Positions 15,984 through 25,125 of a DNA stretch of 64,000 nt are shown here, in pieces. Under the pieces are notes generated by a model that made no database searches, was not told where the DNA came from, and saw only the letters and a list, made by a program, of their open reading frames with translations. Source of the stretch: Myxococcus guangdongensis (lineage in GTDB: Bacteria; Myxococcota; Myxococcia; Myxococcales; Myxococcaceae); NCBI RefSeq assembly GCF_024198255.1, contig NZ_JAJVKW010000008.1:248001-312000 (forward strand), in the 5' to 3' direction. The translations under genes were made by a program, and so were the position numbers. Numbering within the stretch: the first letter of the stretch is position 1; each line of letters begins with the position of its first letter.

Positions 15984-17055
15984 ACACCGGACCAATCTGG
16001 TCCTGGTGCGCGAAGATGGGCGGGTCCACCTCGTTGGTGAAGGCGCGCAGGCGGCAGTACTCCGGATACGACGCCTGCACCGTCAGCACGTCCCCCGCAC
16101 GCATGACCTCGTCCCCCACCGGGTGGAGCTGCTCGTGGCCGTCGCGCATCAGCGACAACGCCAGCCCGCCGAAGCGGTCTCGGATGGCGGAGATGTTCAG
16201 CCCCGGCAGGCCCTCACGCGCCTCGAAGAGCGACACCACCATCAGGTGTTTACCCAGATGGAACGAGTGGATGATGCGCGGGTCCATCGCCGCCAGCGCC
16301 ATGGCGGGCGCGGCGAGCGATGAGCTGGACAGGGCCTCCGCCTTGAACGTGTCGCGCACCTTGCCGCTCAGGTCCTCGTCGAACAGGCGGATGACCACGC
16401 GGATGTTCGGATTCAACTTCCGCGCGTCCAGCGCGATGTTGAGGTTCGCCAGGTCGTCGTCCGTGGCGCACACAATCGCGGAGGCGTGCTTCACGTTGGT
16501 GCGCGGCAGGCACAACGGGCTGCGCGTGTCGTCGATGAGCAGCGGCACGTTCTCGTCCCGCAGCGCGGAGACGAACGCCGCGTCCTCGCGCTTCTCGACC
16601 ACCACCACGTCCTTGTCCATCTCCTTCAACTGCGTCACCACGCGGTAGCCCACCCGCCCCGCCCCGCACACCACGACGTGGCCCTTCATCGTCTCGGTGA
16701 CCACTTCGATCCACTCCTTGTCGTTCTTGTGTCGGGCGAAGTAGAGGTAGGCGAAGCGCACCACGCCGTCCGCCACCAGGGCGATGCCCACCGGCGGAAT
16801 CACCACGTTGAGCGCCTCGATGGCCCAGTCGTGCACGTACGGCAGCGACGGCTGCCCGTAGAGCAGGAAGTAGACGTGGTGCAGCGCCTCACCGAAGGAG
16901 ATGGGCACTCCGTCCGGGCCGATGTAGCGCCAGTGGAACAAGAGCGGCCCCAGCACGAACAGCCCCGCCGCCAGCACCATCGTGGTGCGGAAGCGACGCA
17001 GCAACGCGCGCAGGTAGCGCAGATTGGCTCTCAGGTGTCTTCGGGAGCCGAACAT
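15964..17055 (-). CDS. Two-TM RCK (TrkA-N/TrkA-C) ion-channel-like protein, 363 aa
   Basis: Two hydrophobic segments (about 25-47 and 80-102) flank a pore-helix-like stretch (FGEALHHVYFLLYGQPSLPYV). They are followed by an RCK N domain with the nucleotide-binding motif VVVCGAGRVGYRVV (about 125-138), ending near 245, and a TrkA-C-like domain (about 275-355). The order matches bacterial KtrA-gated or MthK-like potassium channels, but a TVGYG-type selectivity filter is missing. The product could be a K+ transport regulator or a channel of altered selectivity. ATG 17055 is 16 bp past the tatC stop, so it is likely co-transcribed with tatB-tatC. Confidence 0.82.
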   Translation of the reverse strand: MFGSRRHLRANLRYLRALLRRFRTTMVLAAGLFVLGPLLFHWRYIGPDGVPISFGEALHHVYFLLYGQPSLPYVHDWAIEALNVVIPPVGIALVADGVVRFAYLYFARHKNDKEWIEVVTETMKGHVVVCGAGRVGYRVVTQLKEMDKDVVVVEKREDAAFVSALRDENVPLLIDDTRSPLCLPRTNVKHASAIVCATDDDLANLNIALDARKLNPNIRVVIRLFDEDLSGKVRDTFKAEALSSSSLAAPAMALAAMDPRIIHSFHLGKHLMVVSLFEAREGLPGLNISAIRDRFGGLALSLMRDGHEQLHPVGDEVMRAGDVLTVQASYPEYCRLRAFTNEVDPPIFAHQDQIGPVWPRKAG

Positions 17056-17071
17056 GGCCGACCGCCCCTCC

Positions 17072-18277
17072 TCAGGACACCGGGGTGATGCCGGTCTCCG
17101 CCGCGTTGCGCGCCCGGCGCCGCTCCACCAGCCACACCAGGAAGACACCCAGCTCGTAGCACATCAGCATGGGGCCAGCCATCAGCGACAGGTTCACCAC
17201 GTCGCCCGTGGGCGTGATGATGGCCGCGGCGATGAGACAGAAGACGAAGGCGTGCCGCTGGTACTTGAACAGCCAGCGCGACTGCACCACGCCCACGATG
17301 CCCAACAGCGCCATCACCAGCGGCAGCTCGAAGATGATGCCGAAGGCCAGGATGAGCAGCAGCACCAGCGACAGCTGCTCGTGCATCGTCAGCATGGGCC
17401 GCGTCCACCGCTCCGCCTCGTGCCGCGCCTCGCCCGCCGACAGCTCCTTCTCCAGCTTCCACAGCCCCGACAGCTCCTCGCTGCGCGTGGGCGCCACGCC
17501 CGCCAGCAGGCTCGCCGCCTCGTCCATCGCCACCGACGCCGCCGCGTAGTCCTGCTTGCCGTAGGCCGTCACCGCCGCGACCTTCTTCTCCACCGCCTGC
17601 CGCAGCACCGCGCGCGACTGGACGCCATAGCCATCCGCCGCCGCGTCCAACAGCTTGCCCAGGCCGTCCAGCCGAGACTTCAGCTCCACCGACTGCGAGG
17701 GCGCGCGCTCGGGCTCGGCGAGCTGCCCCTCGCCCTCGGCGCGCAGCGACGCGCTGGTCTCCTTCGCGAGCACCCCCGCCCGCTCCGCGTCACCCACACG
17801 CAGGAAGCGCAGGGCGTCATCCGCGCGCAGCCGCGCCGTGTCCAGCCGCTGCTCCAGCGCGAGCGTCTCCTCCTCGTTGAGGAGGAACTTGAACATCGAG
17901 GGCAGCACCGCGAAGTAGCAGAAGCACGCGCCCAGGATGAAGGCGAGCGAGCCGAACATGACGAACGGCGCCGCGTACTTGCGCTCCTCCGGGAACAACC
18001 CCGGCGAGACGAAGCCCCAGATCTGCCAGAGGATGACGGGCGTGGTGAGGAACACGCCGCAGTACACGCCCACCTTCATGAGGACGTTCAGCTCCTCGAT
18101 GCCGGACGTGTAGATGAGGGCGCGGTTGCCCTCCGGGAGCGCGTCCAGCACGGGCCGCATCAGCACGCCGAAGATGGGCTTGGCGAACAGCAGCGACACC
18201 ATGCCCAGCCCGAGCACGGCCAGGGTGCACTTGAGCAGGCGCGAGCGGAGCTCCGACAGGTGCTCCATCAAGCTCAT
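17072..18277 (-). CDS. tatC: Twin-arginine translocase subunit TatC with a large extra insert, 401 aa
   Basis: TatC is the polytopic core of the twin-arginine export machine and the signal-peptide receptor. The conserved N-terminus (MEHLSELRSRL), the first periplasmic loop, WGFVSPGLFPEERKYA with the signature Glu, and the last three helices (AFGIIFELPLVMALL, CLIAAAIITPTGD, LMAGPMLMCYELGVFL) are all present. The usual family length is 240-260 residues. The excess is a hydrophilic, mostly helical segment of about 155 residues (about 134-292) between TM3 and TM4, which should lie on the periplasmic side. Second gene of tatB-tatC-RCK; ATG 18277 lies 39 bp past the tatB stop. Confidence 0.95.
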   Translation of the reverse strand: MSLMEHLSELRSRLLKCTLAVLGLGMVSLLFAKPIFGVLMRPVLDALPEGNRALIYTSGIEELNVLMKVGVYCGVFLTTPVILWQIWGFVSPGLFPEERKYAAPFVMFGSLAFILGACFCYFAVLPSMFKFLLNEEETLALEQRLDTARLRADDALRFLRVGDAERAGVLAKETSASLRAEGEGQLAEPERAPSQSVELKSRLDGLGKLLDAAADGYGVQSRAVLRQAVEKKVAAVTAYGKQDYAAASVAMDEAASLLAGVAPTRSEELSGLWKLEKELSAGEARHEAERWTRPMLTMHEQLSLVLLLILAFGIIFELPLVMALLGIVGVVQSRWLFKYQRHAFVFCLIAAAIITPTGDVVNLSLMAGPMLMCYELGVFLVWLVERRRARNAAETGITPVS

Positions 18278-18316
18278 CCGAAGCTCGGAGTCGGCGAGAG
18301 GCTGGGGACTCAGGGG

Positions 18317-18871
18317 TCAGCTCCGTTTCGGCGCGTTGCGCGCCACCGTTCCAGGCAGCGGCGCGAGGCGAGGCAGGCCATCCGCGCCCACGCTCTCGGT
18401 GGCGGCGGAGGAAGAGGGAGAAGAAGTCGGCTCGGCGGGCGGGGGCTCGGGCGACCGCGGGCCCGGCTGCGCCTCCGCGACGGGCTCGGGCAGCGCGGGG
18501 TGCTCGTCGCCATCCAGCCCCAGCGGGGCGCGGGAGCGCGGCGCCTCCACGGCGGGCTCGGAAGCAGGCTCGGCGCCCGGCTCCACGGGCGTGGCGACCT
18601 GCGCCATCCCCTCGGGCGGCAGCGCCTGGGGCGCGGGCGAGGGAGGGAAGGTGGGCGTGGGCCGCACCGGAGGCGGAGGCTCGCGGTTGAGGTCGTGGTC
18701 CATCGTGTAGAACTCGCGCTCCACCACGTTGCGGACCTCGTCCGTCTGGCGACGGAACTCCCGCATGAACTTGCCGATGGCACGCGCCAGTTCGGGCAAC
18801 CGCTGCGGCCCGAGGATGAGCAGCGCGGCCACCGCGATGAGCACCATTTCGCCTGCGCCGATGTTGAACAT
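18317..18871 (-). CDS. tatB: Sec-independent translocase protein TatB, 184 aa
   Basis: N-terminal transmembrane helix (MFNIGAGEMVLIAVAALLILGP) with a polar Glu at residue 8 and the GPQRLPELARAIGKF hinge and amphipathic helix characteristic of TatB rather than TatA. After about residue 60 the protein becomes a Pro/Ala/Glu-rich disordered tail (about 120 residues), longer than in E. coli TatB. Partner of TatC in recognising folded cargo with twin-arginine signals. First gene of the leftward tatB-tatC-RCK cluster; no tatA is seen here, so it must lie elsewhere or this protein serves as both. Confidence 0.92.
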   Translation of the reverse strand: MFNIGAGEMVLIAVAALLILGPQRLPELARAIGKFMREFRRQTDEVRNVVEREFYTMDHDLNREPPPPVRPTPTFPPSPAPQALPPEGMAQVATPVEPGAEPASEPAVEAPRSRAPLGLDGDEHPALPEPVAEAQPGPRSPEPPPAEPTSSPSSSAATESVGADGLPRLAPLPGTVARNAPKRS

Positions 18872-19003
18872 GTCCTGACGGCTCTCCCCGAAGCTGCCCG
18901 GTTTATCGCGCCCCAGGCCCTCTGGCGCAACCGCTCGACGCTTCCGGACGTCCGCCCGACACCGTGGCCGGGGGACGGCCGGGCCCCTTCCCGGGTTCCA
19001 ATA

Positions 19004-20287
19004 CTATTGGTGTGGGTGCGCCTGGGGGGACAGGGGGACGGCCAGCCCCTGGGACGCGGGCACCGCCAGGGCGCGCGCCTGCTCCCGGGAGCGCACCTGC
19101 CGCTCCACCACCCACAACGTCGGGGGCAGCGCCACCGTCAGGCCCATGCACACCCAGGCCACCCGGGTCATCCCGCCCAGCGTCCCGTCCGGCAGGTCCG
19201 TCAGCAGCTGCGCGCTGAGGAAGGCCCCCACCGCGGAGGCCATGTGCTGGATGGCGGACTGGAGCGACATGAAGCGAGCGCGGACCGGGTTGTCCGGCAC
19301 GCGCGAGGTCAGCGTGTTGTACGACACGTTGCGCACGCCCATGGCCGTCATGAAGAGCACGAAGAGCAGCGGAATCGGCAGCCAGCGCGGGAAGTCCACG
19401 AAGCCCACGTAGGTCGCGACCAGCAGCAACGCCGAGCCCGCGGTCCCCAGCTTGAAGGCGCCATAGCGGTCCACCAGCGGCCCCGCCAGCCGCAGCGTGA
19501 TGAAGCTGACGATGCCGCCGACGAAGTACGGGAACCAGAGCAGGTCCCGCGGGTAGCCCAGGTTCTGCTGCAGGTAGGCGGAGATGTTGGGGATGAGCAC
19601 GAAGCCCGCCATCATCACCACCGCCGTCATGAGGTACGACAGCTGCACCTCGCGGCGGCCGAGCAGCTCCAGCACGCCCACGCTCCGCGCCGCCCCGCGC
19701 TCGGCCGTCAGGTGGCCTCGCATCGGCGGCAGGAAGAAGATGGCGCCCACCACCACGAGCAGCCCCAGGGCCGCGACGACGAAGAACGGCAGGCGCCAGC
19801 CGCCGTGCTCCGCCAGCTTCAGCGCCATGGGCACGCCCGCGACGCTGGCCACGGAGAACGCGCCCATCACCGCGCCCAGCGCGCGTCCGCGCCGCTCCAC
19901 CGGAATCAGGTCCGCGATGATGGACAGCGACAGCGACGTGGCGGGCCCACCGAAGATGCCCGCGGCCACCCGGGCGAGCATCAGCGTGGACAACCCCGTG
20001 GCCAGCCCTCCCGCCGCCGTGGCCACCACCAGCCCCAGCATGGACACCGCGAGCGCCCGGCGCCGGTCGTACCGGTCCAGGAAGTAGCCGCCCAACAGGC
20101 CCGCGACGCTGGCCGCCGCCGTGTACGCGCCGCCGATGGTGCCGATGTGCGAGGAGGCGATGCCCAGGCCCCTGGCGAAGTCGGGCCCCAGCGGCATCAC
20201 CATCACGAAGTCCAGGATGTTGACGAACTGAACCGCGCCAATCAGGAAGACCACCCAGCGCTCGGACACCTGTCGCTCTGTCGGCAT
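19004..20287 (-). CDS. MFS transporter, DHA1-type, 427 aa
   Basis: Twelve predicted transmembrane helices. MFS signature loop between TM2 and TM3 reads GGYFLDRYDRRRAL, and TM4-TM5 carry ARVAAGIFGGPATSLSLSIIADLIPVERRGRA with the motif common to drug/proton antiporters. In size and motifs it fits AraJ/Bcr-like exporters of drugs, sugars or metabolites; substrate unknown. Start ATG 20287 follows GGAGG at 5 bp. Transcribed in the same direction as the chemoreceptor gene, 40 bp after its stop, so the two may be co-transcribed. Confidence 0.92.
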   Translation of the reverse strand: MPTERQVSERWVVFLIGAVQFVNILDFVMVMPLGPDFARGLGIASSHIGTIGGAYTAAASVAGLLGGYFLDRYDRRRALAVSMLGLVVATAAGGLATGLSTLMLARVAAGIFGGPATSLSLSIIADLIPVERRGRALGAVMGAFSVASVAGVPMALKLAEHGGWRLPFFVVAALGLLVVVGAIFFLPPMRGHLTAERGAARSVGVLELLGRREVQLSYLMTAVVMMAGFVLIPNISAYLQQNLGYPRDLLWFPYFVGGIVSFITLRLAGPLVDRYGAFKLGTAGSALLLVATYVGFVDFPRWLPIPLLFVLFMTAMGVRNVSYNTLTSRVPDNPVRARFMSLQSAIQHMASAVGAFLSAQLLTDLPDGTLGGMTRVAWVCMGLTVALPPTLWVVERQVRSREQARALAVPASQGLAVPLSPQAHPHQ

Positions 20288-20327
20288 GTCCTCCTGTCCT
20301 TAAGCCATTCGCGGGCCGCGCGCACGG

Positions 20328-22472
20328 CTAGACACGGAAACGGCGCACCTCGCCCCGGAGGATCTCCGCCTGGCGCTGGAGGTTGTCGATGGCCTCCTCC
20401 AACTGCTTCACGGAGCGCGTCTGGTGCTCGGAGACCCCCTTGATGGTCTCCACCGCCTTGAGCACCTGCTCGCTGCCCTTGGTCTGCTCCTTCTGGGCGC
20501 GGTTCAGGTGCGTCACCATCTCGTTGATGCTCTCGATGGAGCGGGTGATCTGCTTGCTGCCGTGCGCCTGCTCCTGGCTGCTGCGCTGCACGTGGGCGGT
20601 GAGCGCCTTCATCTTCTCCGCGCTCTTCATGATCTGCTCGCCGCCCTTGGCCTGCTCGTTGGAGGCCTTGGAGATCTGCTGCACCGTCTCGCTGATGCGG
20701 TGGATGGAGGCGGTCACCTGCTTGCTGCCGCGGGCCTGCTCGACGGTGGCGCGGGCGATGGCCTTGACCATCTGCGTGGACTTCTGGGTGCTGTCGTTGA
20801 TTTTTCGCAGCGCCCCTTCCGCCTCGCGGCCCAGCTGCACGCCCTCCTCCACGTTGCGCGCGCCCTGGTTCATCACCACCACGGCGTTGCGGCTCTCGTC
20901 CTGGATGCTGCGGATGAGCTCGGCGATCTCCTTGGTGGACGCGCCGGTGCGCTCGGCCAGGTCCTTGATCTCCTCCGCCACCACCGCGAAGCCCTTGCCG
21001 TGGTCGCCGGCCTGCGCGGCGATGATGGCCGCGTTGAGGGCGAGCAGGTTGGTCTGCTCGGCCACGTCGTCGATGACGTTGAGGATGTTGCCAATCTCGG
21101 AGATGCGTCGGCCCAGGCTGTCGATGACGTCCGCGGCGGCGCGGCTGGAGTCCTTGATGCGGTCGATGCCGGTGAGCGTCTTGCGCAGCGCCTCCACGCC
21201 CGTCTGCGCGTCGTCGAAGACCTGCTCGGACAGGCGCGCGGTCTCCTTGGCGTTGGCCTCCACCTGCCCGATGGCCGCGTCCATCTGGCTGATGGCCGAG
21301 GACGTCTCCTCCGTGGAGGCGGACAGCTCCTGGATGTTCTTGGCGACCTCCTTGATGGAGAAGGTCATCTCCTCAATCGCGCTGGTGGTCTCCTCCACGC
21401 TGGCGGCCATGGCGGTGACGTTCTCCGCCACCTCGTCGTTGGTGGCGGCCATCTCCATGATGGAGGAGCTGCTCTCCTCGGCGCTCTGGTAGAGGACCTC
21501 CACGTTCTCCGCGATGCCGCGCAGCGAGGCCATCATCTCCACCATGGAGGAGGACGTCTCCTCCACGCGGGCCTGGACGGTGCTGGCACCCGACGACACG
21601 GTGGTGCCGGTGCGGTGAATCTGTTCGATGACGCCGGCCACCACGTCCGACACGCCGCGCACCCGGCCCAGCGTGTCGCGCCAGCTCTGGGCGATGCGGT
21701 TGAGCGCCTCGGCGAGCAGGCCCAGCTCGTCGCGCGAGCCCACGTCCACGCGGCCCGTCAGGTCCGCCTCCGCCAGCCGGCGCGCCATGGTCATCATCGC
21801 GTCCAGCGGCACCAGGATGAACGTGCGCGAGATGAAGAACGCCACCACGAGGAACAGCGCCAGGCCGATGCCGAACGCCAGCAGCACCACGTGCCGGAGC
21901 GAGGTGACGACCTCCTCCAGCGAGCTGAAGTTCACCGCCACCAGCACGTGGGCGGGCCCCTCGTGCAGCGACACCGGGCGGACGATGGCCTTGTTGCCGT
22001 TCTCGAAGAGGGCGCCATCCAGCGTGGCGGGGTCCTTCGACGGCTGCTCGCGCAGGTTGTTGAGCAGCCACCCCTCCGCGCTGGGCGGGTGCACGGACTG
22101 CACGCGGCCATCCGGGGTGATGAGGGCGATGAGGGCGAAGTCGTCGTCGCCGCCGTGGAGCGACTCCAGCAGGGGCGGCAGGATGGTGAGGGAGAGGTTG
22201 GCCAGGTCGCGCGACGCCTGGAGCGCCTTGTCGTCGCCGTGCTTCGTCAGGCGCGTCTCCAGGAAGTCCTCCACCCGGGACGGGACGACGAAGTAGAGCG
22301 TCCCGAGGATGAGGGCGAGCACCACGGCGAAGGAGCCGAGCAGGATGCTGCGCAGGCCGGGTTTCTTGAAGCGCGGAGCCAAGGCGGGCCACTGTAGGAA
22401 TGGAAACACCGGCAGGGCAAGAACCGGGGCCAGGCTCCTCGGCCGCCCCTCCGCCCGGCGGGAGCCTGACAT
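20328..22472 (-). CDS. Methyl-accepting chemotaxis protein, 714 aa
   Basis: TM1 (about 42-64), a periplasmic sensor of about 130 residues (65-193), TM2 (194-216), HAMP (about 215-268), a long coiled-coil cytoplasmic domain, and the kinase-control tip (about 468-510: [43 protein letters not shown]). The tip has I and Q where most receptors have E and R (NAAIEAAR). Several Glu/Gln-Glu pairs along the coiled coil are candidate methylation sites. The sensor has a PAS/Cache-like flavour ([15 protein letters not shown]) but no recognisable ligand motif. No che genes are adjacent, so it is an orphan receptor. It has an unusually long 40-residue N-terminus before TM1. Confidence 0.95.
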   Translation of the reverse strand: MSGSRRAEGRPRSLAPVLALPVFPFLQWPALAPRFKKPGLRSILLGSFAVVLALILGTLYFVVPSRVEDFLETRLTKHGDDKALQASRDLANLSLTILPPLLESLHGGDDDFALIALITPDGRVQSVHPPSAEGWLLNNLREQPSKDPATLDGALFENGNKAIVRPVSLHEGPAHVLVAVNFSSLEEVVTSLRHVVLLAFGIGLALFLVVAFFISRTFILVPLDAMMTMARRLAEADLTGRVDVGSRDELGLLAEALNRIAQSWRDTLGRVRGVSDVVAGVIEQIHRTGTTVSSGASTVQARVEETSSSMVEMMASLRGIAENVEVLYQSAEESSSSIMEMAATNDEVAENVTAMAASVEETTSAIEEMTFSIKEVAKNIQELSASTEETSSAISQMDAAIGQVEANAKETARLSEQVFDDAQTGVEALRKTLTGIDRIKDSSRAAADVIDSLGRRISEIGNILNVIDDVAEQTNLLALNAAIIAAQAGDHGKGFAVVAEEIKDLAERTGASTKEIAELIRSIQDESRNAVVVMNQGARNVEEGVQLGREAEGALRKINDSTQKSTQMVKAIARATVEQARGSKQVTASIHRISETVQQISKASNEQAKGGEQIMKSAEKMKALTAHVQRSSQEQAHGSKQITRSIESINEMVTHLNRAQKEQTKGSEQVLKAVETIKGVSEHQTRSVKQLEEAIDNLQRQAEILRGEVRRFRV

Positions 22473-22504
22473 CCCCGCGCCCGGATGCGTAAGGTCATGC
22501 CCTG

Positions 22505-23533
22505 ATGAAGCCCACCCTGCTGCTGACCGACCCCCTCTTCCTCAAGCATGACCCCGGAGAGGGCCACCCGGAGTCCCCCGCGCGCCTGCAGCGCATCCTC
22601 GGGGTGCTGGCGAGCACCCCCGTGCGGGGCACGGTGATGGGCTCGCCCCGCTCCGCGACGAACGAGGAGCTGCTGGCCGTGCACACCCCCGCCCTGCTCG
22701 AGCGGATGCGTCAGCTCAACGGCCACGCGGCGCGCATCGACGCCGACACCGTCGTGTCCCCGGACAGCGTGGACGCGGCGAGGCTGGCGGCGGGCGCGGC
22801 GGTGCAGTCGGTGGAGGCGGTGATGGCGGGACAGGCGCGCAACGCCTTCGCGCTGGTGCGTCCGCCCGGACACCACGCGGAGCCGGACCGCGCCATGGGC
22901 TTCTGCCTCTTCAACAACGCGGCCATCGCCGCGGAGGCCGGGCGTCGGTTGGGCGCCGAGCGGGTGCTGGTGCTCGACTGGGACGTGCACCACGGCAACG
23001 GCACCCAGGCGGCGTTCTGGGGCCGGCGCGACGTGATGTACCAGTCGGTGCACCAGTTCCCCTACTACCCGGGCACCGGCGCCTCGCCCGAGGTGGGCCA
23101 GGGCGCGGGAGAGGGCTACACCGTCAACGTGGGCCTGCCCGGCGGCAACTCGGACGCGGACTACGGGATGCTCTTCGAGGAGCTGCTCCTCCCGGTGGCC
23201 GAGGCCTTCCGCCCCCAGCTGGTGGTGGTGTCCGCGGGGTTCGACCCCCATCAGCACGACCCGATTGGCGGCATGGACGTCACCGAGCGCGGCTTCGCGG
23301 CCATGTGCTCCTCGCTGCGCTCGCTCGCCGAGCGGGTCTGCGACGGCAAGCTCGTGCTGCTGCTCGAGGGCGGCTACTCGCTGGAGGGCCTGTCGCAGTC
23401 CGTGCACGCCTGCGTCGAGGTGCTCGCGGGCCGCACCGACAGCTTCCCCACCGGCGACACGCACACCGACGCCCGGGATGCGCTGCGCGAGAGTCGACAG
23501 GCGCTCAAGCCCTACTGGAGCGCGCTGTCCTAG
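22505..23533 (+). CDS. Histone deacetylase-family amidohydrolase, 342 aa
   Basis: Zinc-dependent arginase/HDAC fold. Motifs: [18 protein letters not shown] with the catalytic His pair (about 121-122), [18 protein letters not shown] (metal ligands), and the later GFDPHQHD and [10 protein letters not shown]. Bacterial members act as acetylpolyamine amidohydrolases, acetoin-utilisation proteins or lysine deacetylases; the exact substrate here cannot be told. Divergent from the chemoreceptor gene (32-bp gap). Start ATG 22505 has no Shine-Dalgarno, and TAAGGT lies 9 nt before it, another possibly leaderless start. Its TAG stop overlaps the stop of the convergent exporter gene. Confidence 0.93.
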   Translation: MKPTLLLTDPLFLKHDPGEGHPESPARLQRILGVLASTPVRGTVMGSPRSATNEELLAVHTPALLERMRQLNGHAARIDADTVVSPDSVDAARLAAGAAVQSVEAVMAGQARNAFALVRPPGHHAEPDRAMGFCLFNNAAIAAEAGRRLGAERVLVLDWDVHHGNGTQAAFWGRRDVMYQSVHQFPYYPGTGASPEVGQGAGEGYTVNVGLPGGNSDADYGMLFEELLLPVAEAFRPQLVVVSAGFDPHQHDPIGGMDVTERGFAAMCSSLRSLAERVCDGKLVLLLEGGYSLEGLSQSVHACVEVLAGRTDSFPTGDTHTDARDALRESRQALKPYWSALS

Positions 23534-24867
23534 TGGGCCTCGGCGGGCCGGCGGAGTCTTCCGCCCCGCGGCCCCGAGCGCTCCGGCGGTTTGGGCCGCG
23601 TCGCGCGCTCACCGCGCTCCTCGGCCGATGCGCGGGCGTCGTGTGACAGGCCGAGCATGAAGGCGAACATCAGCCCCAGCACCAGCTGCAGCGCCACCAG
23701 GAGGATGTCGAACACGCGCGCGTCCGTGCCCTGCCCCGGGACACCGAGCAGCGCGAGGATGGCCCGTGTCCCGATGAACCCGGGCGCCAGCTGCAACAGG
23801 CCGGGCATGATGAGCGTGGACGGGAGCCGCTCGGGCATCCGTCCGTAGAGCTGCCCCGCGACGCCCAGGACGAACGCGGAGACGAGCGGGCTGCCCCGGT
23901 CCCCCAGCACGCCCTTGGTGAGTTCCTGGATGCCCCACGCGAGCAGCACCGCGCCGACAATCCACGGCGTGTCGCGACGGCGCGCGGACATGCACACCGT
24001 GAGGGCCAGGCCGCCCAGCGCGATGATGGGCACCACCACCGTGTGCGGCAGCGACTGCGCCCGTATCTGGAGGGGCAGCGGCCCGAAGAAGCGCCACAGC
24101 GTGGCCGCGGCCATGATGCCCACCGCCAGCATCAGGAAGCGCAACAGGCCATAGGTGAGCCGGGACAGGCCCGCCTCCACGGACTCCCCCACCAGCTCCG
24201 CCGAGCCCAGCGTCACCACCATCGCGGGCACCAGCAGGGTGATTCCTCCGAAGAGCGCCCGCGCCGCGTCGAACGACGGCAGCACGAAGGTCAGCCCGAA
24301 GGCGAGCAGCGTGCCGAGCAACGCGCCGAGGAAGCTCTTCTGCAGGTCCACGCTCATGGAGCGCAGCGTGCCGACGTGGATGCCCCCCGCGAGCACGCCC
24401 ACGAAGAACCCCGCCACCAGCTCCCAGGCGCCGCCGCCGACGCGCACGGACACGGCGCCGCCGTACACGCCATAGGCGAGCAGCACGAGCCACTCGGGGT
24501 GGGCGGGATGCGACGTCATGACGCGCTCCAGCTCGGCGCGAGCGCGTGGCACGTCGAGCCGACCGCGGGCAATCGACTCCGACAGGAGCAAGAGCCCGGC
24601 GGCCCGGCGCAGGTTCCAGTGGGGGTTGAAGGGCAGCCGCCGGATGTCCACACGGCGGGCCGCGCCCGAGCGCACCTCCGTCACCGCGAGCGTCTGCAGC
24701 GTGAAGACCTCCACCTCCAGGCCCCACGCCCGCGCCGCCCGACGCACGCGCTGCTCCACGCCGAAGGCCGGCACGTATGACAGGTGCAGCGCCCGCGCGA
24801 GGTCGAGCAGCAGCGTCACCGTGGCGTCCTCGCCCGAAGACACGTCATCGGTTCGAGCATCCGTCAT
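23530..24867 (-). CDS. Threonine/serine exporter family protein (ThrE type, YjjP-YjjB fusion), 445 aa
   Basis: The N-terminal soluble-to-membrane half (residues about 10-260) resembles DUF1212/YjjP, and the C-terminal half (about 280-430) resembles YjjB/DUF3815, fused as in Corynebacterium ThrE. The YjjP part shows LPFNPHWNLRRAAGLLLLSE and a helix SYVPAFGVEQRVRRAA; about ten transmembrane helices follow. Expected role: proton-coupled export of Thr/Ser or small dipeptides. The last 30 residues are an Arg/Pro-rich cytosolic tail. ATG 24867 chosen because AGGAGG lies 10 bp upstream; longer frames upstream carry no protein features. Confidence 0.85.
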   Translation of the reverse strand: MTDARTDDVSSGEDATVTLLLDLARALHLSYVPAFGVEQRVRRAARAWGLEVEVFTLQTLAVTEVRSGAARRVDIRRLPFNPHWNLRRAAGLLLLSESIARGRLDVPRARAELERVMTSHPAHPEWLVLLAYGVYGGAVSVRVGGGAWELVAGFFVGVLAGGIHVGTLRSMSVDLQKSFLGALLGTLLAFGLTFVLPSFDAARALFGGITLLVPAMVVTLGSAELVGESVEAGLSRLTYGLLRFLMLAVGIMAAATLWRFFGPLPLQIRAQSLPHTVVVPIIALGGLALTVCMSARRRDTPWIVGAVLLAWGIQELTKGVLGDRGSPLVSAFVLGVAGQLYGRMPERLPSTLIMPGLLQLAPGFIGTRAILALLGVPGQGTDARVFDILLVALQLVLGLMFAFMLGLSHDARASAEERGERATRPKPPERSGPRGGRLRRPAEAH

Positions 24868-25125
24868 GCGAGCACGGCCTCCTCCTGGCATCGAATTCAT
24901 CGCGGCGGAGCGCGCCCGCGATGAGAAGCCCGACAGCCGACATTCGAGGTGGGTGCCCTCGCGCTGGACGCACACCCCGCCCTCCGGGGTGACTCGAAGG
25001 CTCGGACGCCACGACGCCCTCGGGCGAGCGGTGCGCACCACGGGCCCGCTCCGCCGTCCGCCTCGTCTTGCCCCCGCGCGCGAGCGCCCCCACCCCTACT
25101 TCACATTCACGCCTGGAGGACACGC

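Noticed and set aside
17024-20443. A very long plus-strand open frame of 1139 codons across the tat/MFS region
   Set aside because: It lies antisense to tatC, tatB and the MFS gene and its translation is Arg/His/Gln-rich low-complexity, the usual result of stop-codon scarcity in 70% GC DNA.
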